A stretch of DNA of 64,000 nt, from the NCBI GenBank assembly GCA_030691865.1, contig JAUYDL010000029.1:8998-72997 (forward strand), written 5' to 3'. The notes beneath the pieces are model-generated. The model was not told the origin of the DNA and searched no databases. It worked only from the letters and a program-made list of their open reading frames with translations. Within the stretch, counting starts at the first letter, position 1. Each line of letters opens with the position of its first letter. Positions 33,181 to 43,383 of the stretch are shown piece by piece. A program made the position numbers and the translations under genes. Origin of the DNA: Candidatus Omnitrophota bacterium. Its GTDB lineage: Bacteria > Omnitrophota > Gorgyraeia > Gygaellales > Profunditerraquicolaceae.

Positions 33181-35241
33181 CTACAACAAAATCTTATAGA
33201 TCCGAGCTAACGAGTTACTAAAAACTAATTTGAAAGATTCAGCATGTCCAGATGCCCAATCATCTTCTATGGGGAATTTCTTTAAATCATTGGATTCGTT
33301 ATTTAATTTATGCGGAAGGGCAATAAATAAGTAATCCACCTTATCTTTTCTTAGATTATTTAACCAGCTGCCATAATTTTTTTCCTTACGATAAAGGCCA
33401 TCAGCATAAAAATGCGCCAGCGGAGGCTTATCATTCACCGAAACATATAACACGCTGTTTTTTAGCTTACTTCCAAAAAATGGATAAAACTCACTGCGTC
33501 CAGTATAAGCAATTTTCATTCCACTACCGGTATTTTCATTAAGCCATTTCCAAGCGCGGCCAATATCAACCTGCGCTGATTCCTTTCCTTTAAAGGATAT
33601 CGCATAACGATTAAATTCTTCTCTGTTGTATTTCTCGTTTAAAATAAATAAAACAACAAAAGTAATAATAACCATCACTAACAACGCCTTTAGTGAAAGT
33701 ATGTTTCTAAGATTGCGCATTAAACTCTTTCTAAAAATAAATGCAATAGCAAATAACAATAAAGCTAACAAAAATGAGAAGATTAATTCATTTCTTTTTG
33801 CCAATTCAGCCGCTGAACTAAATATGCAGATAAAACCTAAAAAGGTTAGATATTTTTTACCGTATTTAAATTTATCTAAAAATACTGCCACAGCGATCAA
33901 CCCTATACCTAAATACGGAAATAAATACCTTATCCACAGAGCTTTAATGACAAAAAAATACATACAAAACATTATTAACGGCAGCATAAATAACAAAATA
34001 TATTCAATACTATAATTAAACTTGCGCTTAAAGAATGTGGCCACGATAAAGGGTATTATGGTCCCTGGAATAACAAAAGCAATAAACTGTAAACCCAGCC
34101 CTTCGCTAAAAAACATATCCTTAACGCTAAACTGTTCCCAAGGAATAAATAGCCTGCTAAAACCGGCTTTATCGATAATCCCAGGGAAGATTGTCCTGCC
34201 AAACAATGATACCGAAACCGGATACAATGGATTCCCCGTAAGAATAAATGTTCTAAAGTAGCTAAATGATCCAAAAATAAAAAACGTAGCCGCAACAACA
34301 GAAAGAACAAAAAATAAACTTCTATAATTTTCTTTCTTGGCATTGCTGATTATAAAATAGGCAGCTAAAGGCAACAATGTAACTGACCAAAAAACATTTA
34401 AAATCTTGGTTCCAACAAATATCCCTAATGTAACCCCTAAAATAAGAGCGTTTTTGTAATTGAATTTCTTGTTCAAAATTAATAAATAATTTAAAACCAT
34501 CAAAAATAAAGCAGCGCACATAACATCAATCTGCGTGCCATTCCTGATTTGCTTAAACACATTAGGTATAATGGCCCATAAAAAACTAACCAACAAAGCC
34601 GTGTTGTTTTTTAGAGAGTACTTTCTTAATATTGAATATATAGCCAATATGCCCAATAGATAAAATACAGCCTGCCCGACATCAGCGATAAAAGCATTTT
34701 TAAGCGGAAGCATCCACCAAAAAAACAATAGCTCAGCATTCATAGGATAGTAGGTTAAAGCGGTCAAATCTGCTGAGATTGGCCAAGCACCAAAAACAGA
34801 GATCGGATTTATAAGGTTACCGTTCTTTAACCAAAAGGCAGGAAAACTAAGATGATACTGATGGCTCTCCGGGCAAATCGGAGGATTAATAAGATTGACC
34901 CAAAGCTTTATAATAAAAAAACCCAAAAATATCGCTATTGCTAAAAGCAATATCTTATTTTCAAATATAAAATTTACCTTAGGTATTTTAAATTCAAAAC
35001 GCGGTTTTCTCCGAGTAAATAGATACACTATTAAAAACACCGTTAAATGTAAAAAAATAACATTTGGTAGATAAAGTATCTGCGAGAGTCCCAAAAATAA
35101 TTCTACAATAATAACCTGGGCAAAAAAAAGTGTAAACCACGAAAGACAAAAATCCGCCAACGTCTGTTGTAAAAATAAAATAGAACTAAAATAATAAGAA
35201 CTCAATCCCACTAAAGCATTAAGTAAAATAAATACTACCAT
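33181..35241 (-). CDS. Polytopic GT-C (GT39/ArnT-like) glycosyltransferase
   Basis: A 686-residue membrane protein with roughly 12-13 hydrophobic segments and a soluble C-terminus of about 130 residues. The first large periplasmic loop contains NPPICPESHQYHLSFPAFWLKNG and an acidic residue where GT-C enzymes use Asp/Glu. The middle has FWSVTLLPLAAYFI and the C-terminal part IAYTGRSEFYPFFGSK. It resembles uncharacterised PMT/ArnT-type transferases that use polyprenyl-phosphate sugars. The gap to the neighbouring operon genes is 4 bp. Confidence 0.7.
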   Translation of the reverse strand: MVVFILLNALVGLSSYYFSSILFLQQTLADFCLSWFTLFFAQVIIVELFLGLSQILYLPNVIFLHLTVFLIVYLFTRRKPRFEFKIPKVNFIFENKILLLAIAIFLGFFIIKLWVNLINPPICPESHQYHLSFPAFWLKNGNLINPISVFGAWPISADLTALTYYPMNAELLFFWWMLPLKNAFIADVGQAVFYLLGILAIYSILRKYSLKNNTALLVSFLWAIIPNVFKQIRNGTQIDVMCAALFLMVLNYLLILNKKFNYKNALILGVTLGIFVGTKILNVFWSVTLLPLAAYFIISNAKKENYRSLFFVLSVVAATFFIFGSFSYFRTFILTGNPLYPVSVSLFGRTIFPGIIDKAGFSRLFIPWEQFSVKDMFFSEGLGLQFIAFVIPGTIIPFIVATFFKRKFNYSIEYILLFMLPLIMFCMYFFVIKALWIRYLFPYLGIGLIAVAVFLDKFKYGKKYLTFLGFICIFSSAAELAKRNELIFSFLLALLLFAIAFIFRKSLMRNLRNILSLKALLVMVIITFVVLFILNEKYNREEFNRYAISFKGKESAQVDIGRAWKWLNENTGSGMKIAYTGRSEFYPFFGSKLKNSVLYVSVNDKPPLAHFYADGLYRKEKNYGSWLNNLRKDKVDYLFIALPHKLNNESNDLKKFPIEDDWASGHAESFKLVFSNSLARIYKILL

Positions 35242-35245
35242 CGCC

Positions 35246-36772
35246 TTACCTTTCCTCTCTAAGCCATATTCTTTTTACTGATCGAAGATTTTCTAACCAA
35301 CCATTATAGCGTTTAAATAAGATTAAGCGCAACATTTTTATGGCCGTCCTAGCGGAAGATATAAAATTATTTGAAAATTTTGATGCCCCCATGATTCTAG
35401 CATGATAAGGAACGGGCACCTCAATAACCCGTTGCCAGGCATTAAGCAATTCAATGATCATTTCCGGAGAAAATTCAGGGCCTTTTCCGGTTAAAGAACC
35501 AGATATTTTCTTATATGATTCCTGCCAAATACAACGAAAGGTACAACCCACATCCGTAAAACGTGATTTACGATTCCACCAAAGCAAGGTAATTATACCT
35601 CCAAAAAGAATATTTCCCATTCTTTGAAAAAAAGGCATATTCGCGCCATATTCAATATATTGCCAATAGGTCCTGGTGCCAATAACCGCATCCGCATTTT
35701 TTATATACAAAAGCAATTTTTCAAGATCTTCCGCTCGAAATGTACCATCGGCCTCAACTACAACTAGTATATCCGCATCAGAACGATCCAAACCTTTCTT
35801 TATCGCGTCACCATAGCCATTGAGCGGCTCAGAATAAACTAATGCTCCTGCCCTTCTAGCCTTTGCCGCAGTACCATCGGCAGAATTATTATCCATAACA
35901 ATGACCTGCCTGCAAACAGGTAAAAAATTCTTAACCACATATTCTATTGACTCCACTTCATTCCAAGCCGGAATAATTACATCGATTGTAAAACTATTCC
36001 AGCGTTTTTGGCGAATAGACCTTTTCATCTTATATACATCACTACGATTATTTATATTCACATATCCGCCATAAAATTCATGTCCAATAATCGGTCCACA
36101 TCCTTGGGCAGATACAAGATTAAAAAGATTGATAAAATTAATTACACTAGCGCTAGCAATATTTTCTTTAGCTAATTCCGCCAGCCGGCTTTTTGCGCAA
36201 ATAAATCCTAGCCCAAAATAAACCGAAGTTATGCTCGCCGGTTTTTCTTTCACCTGTTTAACTATTTTAGTATTTTCATCAAAATCTACTGAATAATTAT
36301 TAAAATATTCATCTGGAAAATCATACTTCTTCAATCCACAACATATAGAAAAGTCAATAGAGCTTTGCACAAATTTTGCAAAAGGCAGATGATCTTCTCC
36401 TCCATAATACTCATCACCCAACACCGAAACAAACATCTCATCTTTATTCAAGTATGGGACTATGGCAGCGTAACCAGCAATTAAACCTTTCGCTATCTGA
36501 TTATCCGCTATAGTAATAAATTCGATCCTAGATTTTAACCCTTTAATTTTACTTAAAACATCGCGTATCATTTCAGAGTTGTAACCAACTAAAACATACA
36601 ACGTCTCAAGATTAAACGCATTATCCAAGAGCCTTACATTTCTAACAATAAGCGGCTCATTATCTACAACCAGCATAGTTTTTGAAATTTTCTTACTATA
36701 AGGCAGAAAACGTGTTCCTCTGCCCGCAGCCATAATAAAACCCTTACTTATTTTTCTTATATTTTCAAGCAT
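35246..36772 (-). CDS. Sugar nucleotidyltransferase - GT2 fusion
   Basis: A 508-residue protein in two parts. Residues 1-250 are a sugar-phosphate nucleotidyltransferase (GFIMAAGRGTRFLPYSKKISKTML, ISVLGDEYYGGEDH). Residues 262-508 are a GT2 of the dolichyl-phosphate mannose synthase type (IDVIIPAWNEVESIEYVVKNF, VMDNNSADGTAAKARRAGA, VVVEADGTFRAEDLEKLL, GTRTY). The linker near MKRSIRQKRWNS joins them. Such a fusion could make a nucleotide sugar and pass it to a lipid carrier. It starts 1 bp after the radical SAM gene; no clear ribosome binding site is visible, which suggests coupling. Confidence 0.85.
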   Translation of the reverse strand: MLENIRKISKGFIMAAGRGTRFLPYSKKISKTMLVVDNEPLIVRNVRLLDNAFNLETLYVLVGYNSEMIRDVLSKIKGLKSRIEFITIADNQIAKGLIAGYAAIVPYLNKDEMFVSVLGDEYYGGEDHLPFAKFVQSSIDFSICCGLKKYDFPDEYFNNYSVDFDENTKIVKQVKEKPASITSVYFGLGFICAKSRLAELAKENIASASVINFINLFNLVSAQGCGPIIGHEFYGGYVNINNRSDVYKMKRSIRQKRWNSFTIDVIIPAWNEVESIEYVVKNFLPVCRQVIVMDNNSADGTAAKARRAGALVYSEPLNGYGDAIKKGLDRSDADILVVVEADGTFRAEDLEKLLLYIKNADAVIGTRTYWQYIEYGANMPFFQRMGNILFGGIITLLWWNRKSRFTDVGCTFRCIWQESYKKISGSLTGKGPEFSPEMIIELLNAWQRVIEVPVPYHARIMGASKFSNNFISSARTAIKMLRLILFKRYNGWLENLRSVKRIWLREER

Positions 36773-36773
36773 A

Positions 36774-38174
36774 TTATCTAAAGAATGAAATTATTTTTTG
36801 TAAAATAATACTAGCATGAGATATTGTCCTTATATTTCTAAGATTATGTAAAATTATTTTTGGTCTCAAATAAAATCTTAAAAAAAACCAACGATACCAA
36901 TAACGTAACTGCTTATCAGTTAGTTTCGGCGGAATATAAGAAAAGTTCCCATATTGCATCTTATTAGAAATAATATCTTTTTCGCTAATTTCTCCACTAG
37001 CAATTAATCTATCTGTAATCGGAGTGCCCGGTAAAGGAATAAATCTAGTTAAGCTTATCCTGACTAAAGGTAGAGACGAAACAAACTTTATAGTCCTACG
37101 CAATGTTGCTAAGGTCTCCAGCGGATAACCCACCATAACAAAACCAATTATATCAATTCCATGTGCATAGATAAGTTTTATTTTTTCTGTTATCATCTCT
37201 AAGCTTATCCCCTTGCCGATATCTTTTAATATTTCAGGATCCCCGGATTCAATCCCCACCGCAACTTCATAGCAACCGGATTCTTTCATAGCGACAAGTA
37301 ACTTTTCATCTAAAGTATCTAACCGCAGCCCATTAGGACAGGTCCATAATAAATCCAAACGCCGTTTAATCAATTCATTAGCAAACTCTAAAGCCGCACT
37401 GTTAGGAAAAGTAAAATTATCATCTATAACCTGAAATTCCCTAAGACCGTACTTATTCTTTAGATATTCTAATTCATCAACCACGCTAACCGGATCTCTT
37501 CTCCTGACCTTGTAACCGGTAATATTCCTGCTCCCGCAAAAAGAACAACGATACGGACAGCCCCGCGATATCATAATTGGCAATACCGGCAACCTTCTAT
37601 AAAAAAATCCATGTACTGCATTACCATATAGCCGAGGATTAAGTTCATCCCAATCCGGCGAGCCGATAGCATCAAGATCCTCAACATACTCATGATGAGA
37701 TACTAATATCTCATCATTTTCTCTCCAGGCAAGATTAGGAATTTGCTCTAATGAGCTTTTATCCATCCTCCCGCTATTAAACAACTCCAGAAGCCTTACA
37801 ACTGCCACCTCCCCTTCTCCGACAACCAGGAAATTAACTTCTTTTAGCAAATTAAATACAGATTTAGGATTTGAAGAAGGCGCCGGCCCGCCAATAATTA
37901 TCGGAATATCCAAAGACTCTTTTCGCACTGCCCGGACATATTCTTTAATTTTCCCCAGGTCCATGTCAAAAGCCTGAAAACCTATAAATCTGTAATCCTT
38001 AATTAATATATGCTTAAATAATTCTTCCGGCAAAACTCCTAAAACATTACAATCAAAAATACGTACAGTAAAACCATTCTTTTTAACGTAATTAGCGATA
38101 AACCCTAATCCTAATGGCGGAGTGTATTGAAGATTATAGCTGCTCAAAGGTTTAATTAATAATAAATCGTACAT
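36774..38174 (-). CDS. B12-binding-domain radical SAM protein 1
   Basis: A 466-residue class B-type radical SAM protein. The N-terminal cobalamin-binding-like domain (LLIKPLSSYNLQYTPPLGLGFIANYVKKNG, IIGGPAPSSNP, VVGEGE) is followed by ISRGCPYRCSFCGSRNITG, with the [4Fe-4S] CxxxCxxC. Then come GIESGDPEILKDIGKG and IGFVMVGYPLETLATL. DxHxxG is not obvious, so cobalamin may not be bound canonically. It starts in a row of three similar proteins within the polysaccharide operon. The substrate may be a lipid or a polyprenyl-linked sugar, by context only. Confidence 0.9.
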   Translation of the reverse strand: MYDLLLIKPLSSYNLQYTPPLGLGFIANYVKKNGFTVRIFDCNVLGVLPEELFKHILIKDYRFIGFQAFDMDLGKIKEYVRAVRKESLDIPIIIGGPAPSSNPKSVFNLLKEVNFLVVGEGEVAVVRLLELFNSGRMDKSSLEQIPNLAWRENDEILVSHHEYVEDLDAIGSPDWDELNPRLYGNAVHGFFYRRLPVLPIMISRGCPYRCSFCGSRNITGYKVRRRDPVSVVDELEYLKNKYGLREFQVIDDNFTFPNSAALEFANELIKRRLDLLWTCPNGLRLDTLDEKLLVAMKESGCYEVAVGIESGDPEILKDIGKGISLEMITEKIKLIYAHGIDIIGFVMVGYPLETLATLRRTIKFVSSLPLVRISLTRFIPLPGTPITDRLIASGEISEKDIISNKMQYGNFSYIPPKLTDKQLRYWYRWFFLRFYLRPKIILHNLRNIRTISHASIILQKIISFFR

Positions 38175-38175
38175 G

Positions 38176-39573
38176 CTAATACCGTTTAAGAAATAAATTG
38201 AATGATCTTTTAACCTTGTTCAATGTTTTTGCCAGCCTCTTGCTTCCCAAAACCTTCTTCTGGACTAATGCAACCGGAATTAAATCCCAAAAATATTTAA
38301 CGGTATAAGAGATTTTAATTCCGCAATGATTCACTAACTTTCGCCATCTATTTAAAGTCTTCATACTATGTTCTCTAGTATAATAATAGACATCTCCACT
38401 TTTAACCCAGATCTTGGCATCAAATTTATTTTCCTTAATTAAATCGGAATAAACTTTGGTTCCCGGAAGCACATAAAGCATCGAAGCCCCCGCTCCATGC
38501 GTTGACCTTATGTTAGCATTGGCGTAATCCACTGTTTCTTTTATCGTTGCCTCGGTTTCACCGGGAGTCCCCACACAGAAAAATGCCGAAGTAGTCATCT
38601 TGTCCGTAAACTTAGCGCAGATATCAAAAGCGGTTTTAACCAATTCCCGGGTAATCTTTTTATTTATTTTACCAAGTATATTCTCGGATAAAGTTTCTAC
38701 TCCCCAGGTTATATGCCTACATCCTGAATCCGCCAATTTAGCCACCATCTCTTCATTCACCGGAGTAACTCTACAGGAAATCGCATATTCTATATCTAGT
38801 TTTTTTAACACCTCTGTAATCTTAATCGTCCTATCTATTCCCAGATTAAATGTATCATCGTGAAAAAAAATACGCTTTGCCCCCATTCTTTTCACATATT
38901 CCACTTCCTGAGCTATTCTTTCAGGGGAATTCATCCGCACGTTTTGCCCCCAAAAAGATGAGGTGGAACAAAACGAGCAGTTGACCGGACAGCCCCGCGA
39001 AGTTATTAAGTATGCGAGCTTCTTTTGCCTAATTTCTTCTGCAGCGTAAGAATAATCCGGTAAAGCTAATTCATCTAGATCCTTAACCAGTCCAAAAACT
39101 CTGTTGGATAAAAAACCCTTATCCTTATCTTTGTATACTAAACCACTAATAGTTGATAGGTCCCCGCCTTGCTTGAGAGCCTGGCAAAGCCCAGGCAATG
39201 ACCTCTCTCCTTCAGACTGAATTATAAAATCTAAATCATGGTAAAAATATTTAAAAGTCTGTTCATAAAGAGTAGCCGGATGAACTCCGCCCAGCACAAC
39301 CAAGATCTTCCTATCTATTTTCTTTATTTGTCTTAATAGCTTAAACGCGCCCCAACGGTTAAAAGAATTAAATGATATCCCGACCAAATCCGGCTTTTTA
39401 GTCCTAACTGTAGATAAAAATAACCTAATACTCGGATTAAATTCTTTTCCATTATAATTATAAATATCGACTTCATGCTGCTTATTTAAGGAAGCTGAAA
39501 GATACCCTAGGCCCAAAGGATAACCTTTTAAATTTAACTCTGAAGTTGGAGGATAAACCAGGGCTATTTTCAT
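38176..39573 (-). CDS. B12-binding-domain radical SAM protein 2
   Basis: A 465-residue protein homologous in layout to the downstream neighbour. It has KIALVYPPTSELNLKGYPLGLGYLSASLNK, GGVHPATLYE, IQSEGE, then TSRGCPVNCSFCSTSSFWG with CxxxCxxC, WGVETLSENILGKINKK and FFCVGTPGETEATIKETVD. The C-terminal 70 residues are basic. It follows a methyltransferase and precedes radical SAM protein 1 by 1 bp. The role is not known. Confidence 0.9.
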   Translation of the reverse strand: MKIALVYPPTSELNLKGYPLGLGYLSASLNKQHEVDIYNYNGKEFNPSIRLFLSTVRTKKPDLVGISFNSFNRWGAFKLLRQIKKIDRKILVVLGGVHPATLYEQTFKYFYHDLDFIIQSEGERSLPGLCQALKQGGDLSTISGLVYKDKDKGFLSNRVFGLVKDLDELALPDYSYAAEEIRQKKLAYLITSRGCPVNCSFCSTSSFWGQNVRMNSPERIAQEVEYVKRMGAKRIFFHDDTFNLGIDRTIKITEVLKKLDIEYAISCRVTPVNEEMVAKLADSGCRHITWGVETLSENILGKINKKITRELVKTAFDICAKFTDKMTTSAFFCVGTPGETEATIKETVDYANANIRSTHGAGASMLYVLPGTKVYSDLIKENKFDAKIWVKSGDVYYYTREHSMKTLNRWRKLVNHCGIKISYTVKYFWDLIPVALVQKKVLGSKRLAKTLNKVKRSFNLFLKRY

Positions 39574-39581
39574 TTTAAAGA

Positions 39582-40301
39582 TTAGTTTTTACACACGCAG
39601 ACAAAATCCGAAGCAACCTTAAGATTAGACCGGGTAAGCCTAAAATCATTAATATTTATAATCTTGTAGAACCTCTTTACCGGATTAATCCCATCCGGTA
39701 AAAATTTAAAAATTCCGCTTTTCTTAAGCCTTAAATAAAAATAATGCCTGGGGCTTAAATGCAGGCCATAGATTGTAACTTCTTTAAATACTCTTAACAA
39801 AGTCTCTCGCAGCTCTTCTAGCCTAAACTCTTTACAATGCGCAAGATTCTTTTTATAAGTTTTAGGCGATTTCATAACTTTATCTAAATTCAAAGTCGAC
39901 AAATACAGCGTTCCTTTATCTTTTAGCACTCTTCTTAACTGATTAAGGTATACCGGAATTAACTCCTCCGGAATATGCTCAATTACTTGAAAAGAACAAA
40001 CGATATCAAATTCCTGGTTTTTAAACTCCAATTTCAAAGCATCCATCGCTAAATACTTTAGATTATCAGCTTTATATTTCTTTTGCGCAGACAATACGAC
40101 TTCAGATTCATAATCCACACCCTGAACAAACTTAGCCCTTTCGGCTAAAAAAGCACAACCATACCCATCCCCACAGCCAACATCAAGCACAGATTTACCA
40201 AGCACATTATCTTTGATAAAAGAATAAACCTTAAGGTGCTGTAAATAAAAACTACGATCAGTCTCTTCAGGAATTATTCTTGTCTCGATCTTCTTAAGCA
40301 T
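39582..40301 (-). CDS. SAM-dependent class I methyltransferase
   Basis: A 239-residue Rossmann methyltransferase: VLDVGCGDGYGCAFLAERA is motif I, VDYESEVVLSAQ the acidic loop, and FDIVCSFQVIEHIPEEL motif post-I/II. The C-terminal part is lysine-rich. It overlaps the GT2 gene by 8 bp. It probably methylates a sugar or lipid-linked intermediate, but the substrate is not predictable. Confidence 0.9.
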   Translation of the reverse strand: MLKKIETRIIPEETDRSFYLQHLKVYSFIKDNVLGKSVLDVGCGDGYGCAFLAERAKFVQGVDYESEVVLSAQKKYKADNLKYLAMDALKLEFKNQEFDIVCSFQVIEHIPEELIPVYLNQLRRVLKDKGTLYLSTLNLDKVMKSPKTYKKNLAHCKEFRLEELRETLLRVFKEVTIYGLHLSPRHYFYLRLKKSGIFKFLPDGINPVKRFYKIININDFRLTRSNLKVASDFVCVCKN

Positions 40302-41001
40302 TTTTTCCTAACCAAAATTTTACCTTTAATATCGTCCACAGCGCGGGAATCATATCCGTGGCCTTAACCGTTTTACCTTCTTTATGTGTCCGGGGCTTGT
40401 AATAGACAGGAATCTCCCCGGTTTTATATCCACCCTTGCAAAGTTTACTTACCAACTCAAATGCAAAAGCCTGGCTACTAGCCTTACAGTTAAGTTTCTT
40501 TAAAACATTGATTTTAATTAAGTTTGTGCCGATAATATCAGTAAAATGTTTTCCGTACAACAGATTTATGAAAAATGTTGCGATAATCGTCCCCAGCCAA
40601 AAAGGCCTTTCTTTGATCAATTCTATGTTTGAGGTATTCACCCTACCTAAAAGGCGTGAACCAAAAACAACATCCAGGCCTTCATTTTCCATTTTATCTA
40701 TCATTTTTAAGGCATCTTCCATCTTGTATTCCAGATCCGCACCAGGCCCATAAACATAATCGCCTTGCGCCAGGCATATTCCTTCCCAGCCCGAATATCC
40801 GGCACCCATATTTTTAGAGTGGAGAATTATTTTAAGCGTTTTGTCATCCTTTAAACCATCCAATATTTCTTTTGTACCGTCAGTTGAGCAGTTATCTATA
40901 ACAATTATTTCCTTATCAATCTTTAATACCTTAGCTTCTTGGATGGCTTTTAAGATTGTCAGTTTTTCATTAAAGCAACCTATAATAATTGTCAGTTTCA
41001 T
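40294..41001 (-). CDS. Family 2 glycosyltransferase (polyprenyl-phosphate sugar synthase type)
   Basis: A 235-residue GT-A protein: LTIIIGCFNEKLTILKAIQEA, VIDNCSTDGTKEILDGLKDD, YVYGPGADLEYKMEDALKMI with the acidic DLE, FGSRLLGRVN. GEIPVYYKPRTHKEGKTVKATD is the usual end of the DPM1-type group. It overlaps rfbH by 4 bp and the methyltransferase by 8 bp. Confidence 0.9.
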   Translation of the reverse strand: MKLTIIIGCFNEKLTILKAIQEAKVLKIDKEIIVIDNCSTDGTKEILDGLKDDKTLKIILHSKNMGAGYSGWEGICLAQGDYVYGPGADLEYKMEDALKMIDKMENEGLDVVFGSRLLGRVNTSNIELIKERPFWLGTIIATFFINLLYGKHFTDIIGTNLIKINVLKKLNCKASSQAFAFELVSKLCKGGYKTGEIPVYYKPRTHKEGKTVKATDMIPALWTILKVKFWLGKNA

Positions 41002-42308
41002 ATTGTCATTCTGAAAAAATTATGTAAAATCCTCTCTACATAAGATAACATTGGCTTGGTAAGCCCCGGATAAACTCCTATCCAAAACAGATTATTCATA
41101 ACTAAATCGGTGTTTTTTAAATTTCCTAACACTCGATGTTTTATATTTTTATAAGCCGGCTGCTTAAGTAAGTTCCCTCCAAATAACATTCTGGTGACAA
41201 TCTTATTACTTTCAAGATAATTAACAATCTCTGCCCTTTTAAACGGCACATTTTCCTTAACCAGAATAGGAAAACCAAACCAGCTTGGATCAGAATACAT
41301 CTGCGCCTGTGGCAGTATAAAATAATCGTTATATTTCTCAAAAATTTTATATAAGAATTTAAAGTTTCTTTTCCTTGCGTCAATAAAACCGGGTAGTTTT
41401 TCCAGTTGCGCGCAGCCGATAGCCGCCTGCATATCGGTAACCTTTAAGTTATATCCAATATGCGAATACACATACTTATGGTCATAGCTATAGGGCAAAT
41501 CGCCAAACTTTTGCTTAAATCTCATTTTACAAGTATCATCATGCCCCGGTTCACACCAACAATCTCTCCCCCAATCACGAAAAGACATTATTATCCTTCT
41601 TAATAACGGATTATTAGTTAAAACCGCTCCGCCCTCTCCCATGGTCAAATGGTGAGGTGGGTAGAAACTACAAGTAGAGATATCACCAAATGTTCCAGTA
41701 TATCTACCCTTATATTTGGATCCAAGACTATCGCAATTATCCTCAAGCCACCATAATTTATGTTTCTTTACTATCTGATTAATCTTATTAATATTTACCG
41801 GATTCCCCAACGTGTGCGCCGTAAAAATCGCCTTTGACTTTTTAGTAATCGCTTTTTCTATTTTTTCTGCCTGTATATTATATGTTCCCATCTCTACATC
41901 AATGAATACGGGCACAAGGTTATTCTGTAGAATCGGATTAAGCGTTGTCGGAAAACCGCAAGCAGTAGTAATTACTTCATCTCCGGGTTTTAATTGCCTT
42001 TCCTTTAACAGCGGCGAAGTCAATGCGGAAATTGCTAATAGGTTTGCCGATGAGCCTGAATTTGTAAGTAAACAAGATTTAACGCCTAAGAAACTTCCAA
42101 GCTTCTCCTCAAACATAGCAGCGTATCTTCCTGCAGTTAGCCAAAAATCAAGAGATGCATCAACTAAATTTATTAATTCCCTGGAATCATAAACTCTGCC
42201 GGCATAATTAATTGTATTTTCACCAGAAATAAATTTTTTTTCTTTCGCTTCGGATTTATACAGCTTTTCAATTAATTTAAATATCTTTTTTCTGATTTTA
42301 TTTTTCAT
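40998..42308 (-). CDS. rfbH: CDP-6-deoxy-L-threo-D-glycero-4-hexulose-3-dehydrase (RfbH/E1)
   Basis: A 436-residue member of the aminotransferase fold that uses PMP and a [2Fe-2S] centre to remove the C3 hydroxyl of CDP-4-keto-6-deoxyglucose. The usual PLP Lys is replaced by His: FYPPHHLTMGEGG, with H220 at the E1 position. The iron-sulfur ligands fit the E1 spacing exactly: C192-X57-C250-X1-C252-X7-C260 (GRDCWCEPGHDDTC). YSHIGYNLKVTDMQAAIGCAQLEKLP closes the match to RfbH. It works with RfbF and RfbG, which lie about 12 kb upstream in the same operon. The reductase partner E3 is not in the window. Confidence 0.95.
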   Translation of the reverse strand: MKNKIRKKIFKLIEKLYKSEAKEKKFISGENTINYAGRVYDSRELINLVDASLDFWLTAGRYAAMFEEKLGSFLGVKSCLLTNSGSSANLLAISALTSPLLKERQLKPGDEVITTACGFPTTLNPILQNNLVPVFIDVEMGTYNIQAEKIEKAITKKSKAIFTAHTLGNPVNINKINQIVKKHKLWWLEDNCDSLGSKYKGRYTGTFGDISTCSFYPPHHLTMGEGGAVLTNNPLLRRIIMSFRDWGRDCWCEPGHDDTCKMRFKQKFGDLPYSYDHKYVYSHIGYNLKVTDMQAAIGCAQLEKLPGFIDARKRNFKFLYKIFEKYNDYFILPQAQMYSDPSWFGFPILVKENVPFKRAEIVNYLESNKIVTRMLFGGNLLKQPAYKNIKHRVLGNLKNTDLVMNNLFWIGVYPGLTKPMLSYVERILHNFFRMTI

Positions 42309-43379
42309 TTAATCAATAAAGTCCTCTTTTGTAAACACCTCAGAATAAAGCACTGGAAGTGGTTTACCGTATATTTTCTTAATTTCATAATCATTAATAA
42401 ATTTTCTGTCCTCCGCAATAAGACAGGTATCAATATAATTTTTAAAGTATTTAATCTTCATCCCCCGTTGAATAATATCTTTTAACGACTCTTCAAAGAA
42501 GTTCCCCAATGAAACATGAATATACGGACATGGCATAACATCACCATATTTTGTGATAGATACCATTCTTTTTACCGCTATGCAACCCAAATTAAGGCCA
42601 TACGCTGGAGTTAGATGTGTGAATACATTATATTTTTTTTCCAGTTCGCGCATATACTCCATATCATCTTTACTAATAAGGACATTGTAATTCCCTTCCC
42701 ATGCCCCGACAGGTTTGGCGTATGTTACAAATACCCCCACTCCTTTTTTCTTCGCAAATTCCAGGAATTCAATAAATTCCTGCGACCTAACCCTTTGTTT
42801 GGTAACTACAGTCGCCAATATGATATTTAGTCCTGCATCCAGACATGCATCGATTGCTTTTATCGCTCTTTCATGCGAACCGGCTTTACGCCTGAATTCA
42901 TCGTGCTCAGTTGCAGAAAGGCTGTCCAGGCTTAGTTGAATCTTATCTAACCCTATATTCTTTAAATGTTTTGCTTTTTTAGCATCTAAAAACCATCCAT
43001 TAGTGTCTGAGGTTATATAAAACTTCTGCGGGTCAATCGCCTTGACTATATCATCAAAATCAGGAAAAACTAATGGCTCCCCGCCAGTAATTACAATATG
43101 CGCTAAGCCCATTTCGTCAGCTTGCCGCGAAAGCTCCTTTACATCCTTAATCGTAAAGAACCTGCTCCCGTTTTTACCCCGCAGCTTAGTTATATCGCAA
43201 TGCTGACAGGCAAAATTACATGTATAGTCGTATTGAAATTGTAATATAGCTACACTTTCTCCCCGCTTGATTTTTTCATCATATTTCATAATCTTCTCAT
43301 AAACATACGGCTTTTCTTTTTTCAGAAGTTTTCTTTTTTCGTTTTCTTCCGGTTTTAATTGCCCTTGTTGAGCCATCAT
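42309..43379 (-). CDS. Radical SAM protein with probable SPASM-like end
   Basis: A 356-residue radical SAM enzyme with YDYTCNFACQHCDITKLRGKNG, the CxxxCxxC cluster (about 52-60), and VITGGEPLVFPDFDDIV. LDKIQLSLDSLSATEHDEFRR is the family core. The C-terminal half has the Cys residues of GCIAVKRMVSITKYGDVMPCPYIHVS, reminiscent of a SPASM/twitch domain. MoaA/PqqE/SPASM enzymes modify peptides, and some modify sugars or lipids. It abuts rfbH with no gap. TAGGAG precedes the ATG. The substrate is open; a role on the dideoxy-sugar or on its acceptor is suggested by position. Confidence 0.87.
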   Translation of the reverse strand: MMAQQGQLKPEENEKRKLLKKEKPYVYEKIMKYDEKIKRGESVAILQFQYDYTCNFACQHCDITKLRGKNGSRFFTIKDVKELSRQADEMGLAHIVITGGEPLVFPDFDDIVKAIDPQKFYITSDTNGWFLDAKKAKHLKNIGLDKIQLSLDSLSATEHDEFRRKAGSHERAIKAIDACLDAGLNIILATVVTKQRVRSQEFIEFLEFAKKKGVGVFVTYAKPVGAWEGNYNVLISKDDMEYMRELEKKYNVFTHLTPAYGLNLGCIAVKRMVSITKYGDVMPCPYIHVSLGNFFEESLKDIIQRGMKIKYFKNYIDTCLIAEDRKFINDYEIKKIYGKPLPVLYSEVFTKEDFID

Positions 43380-43383
43380 GATA

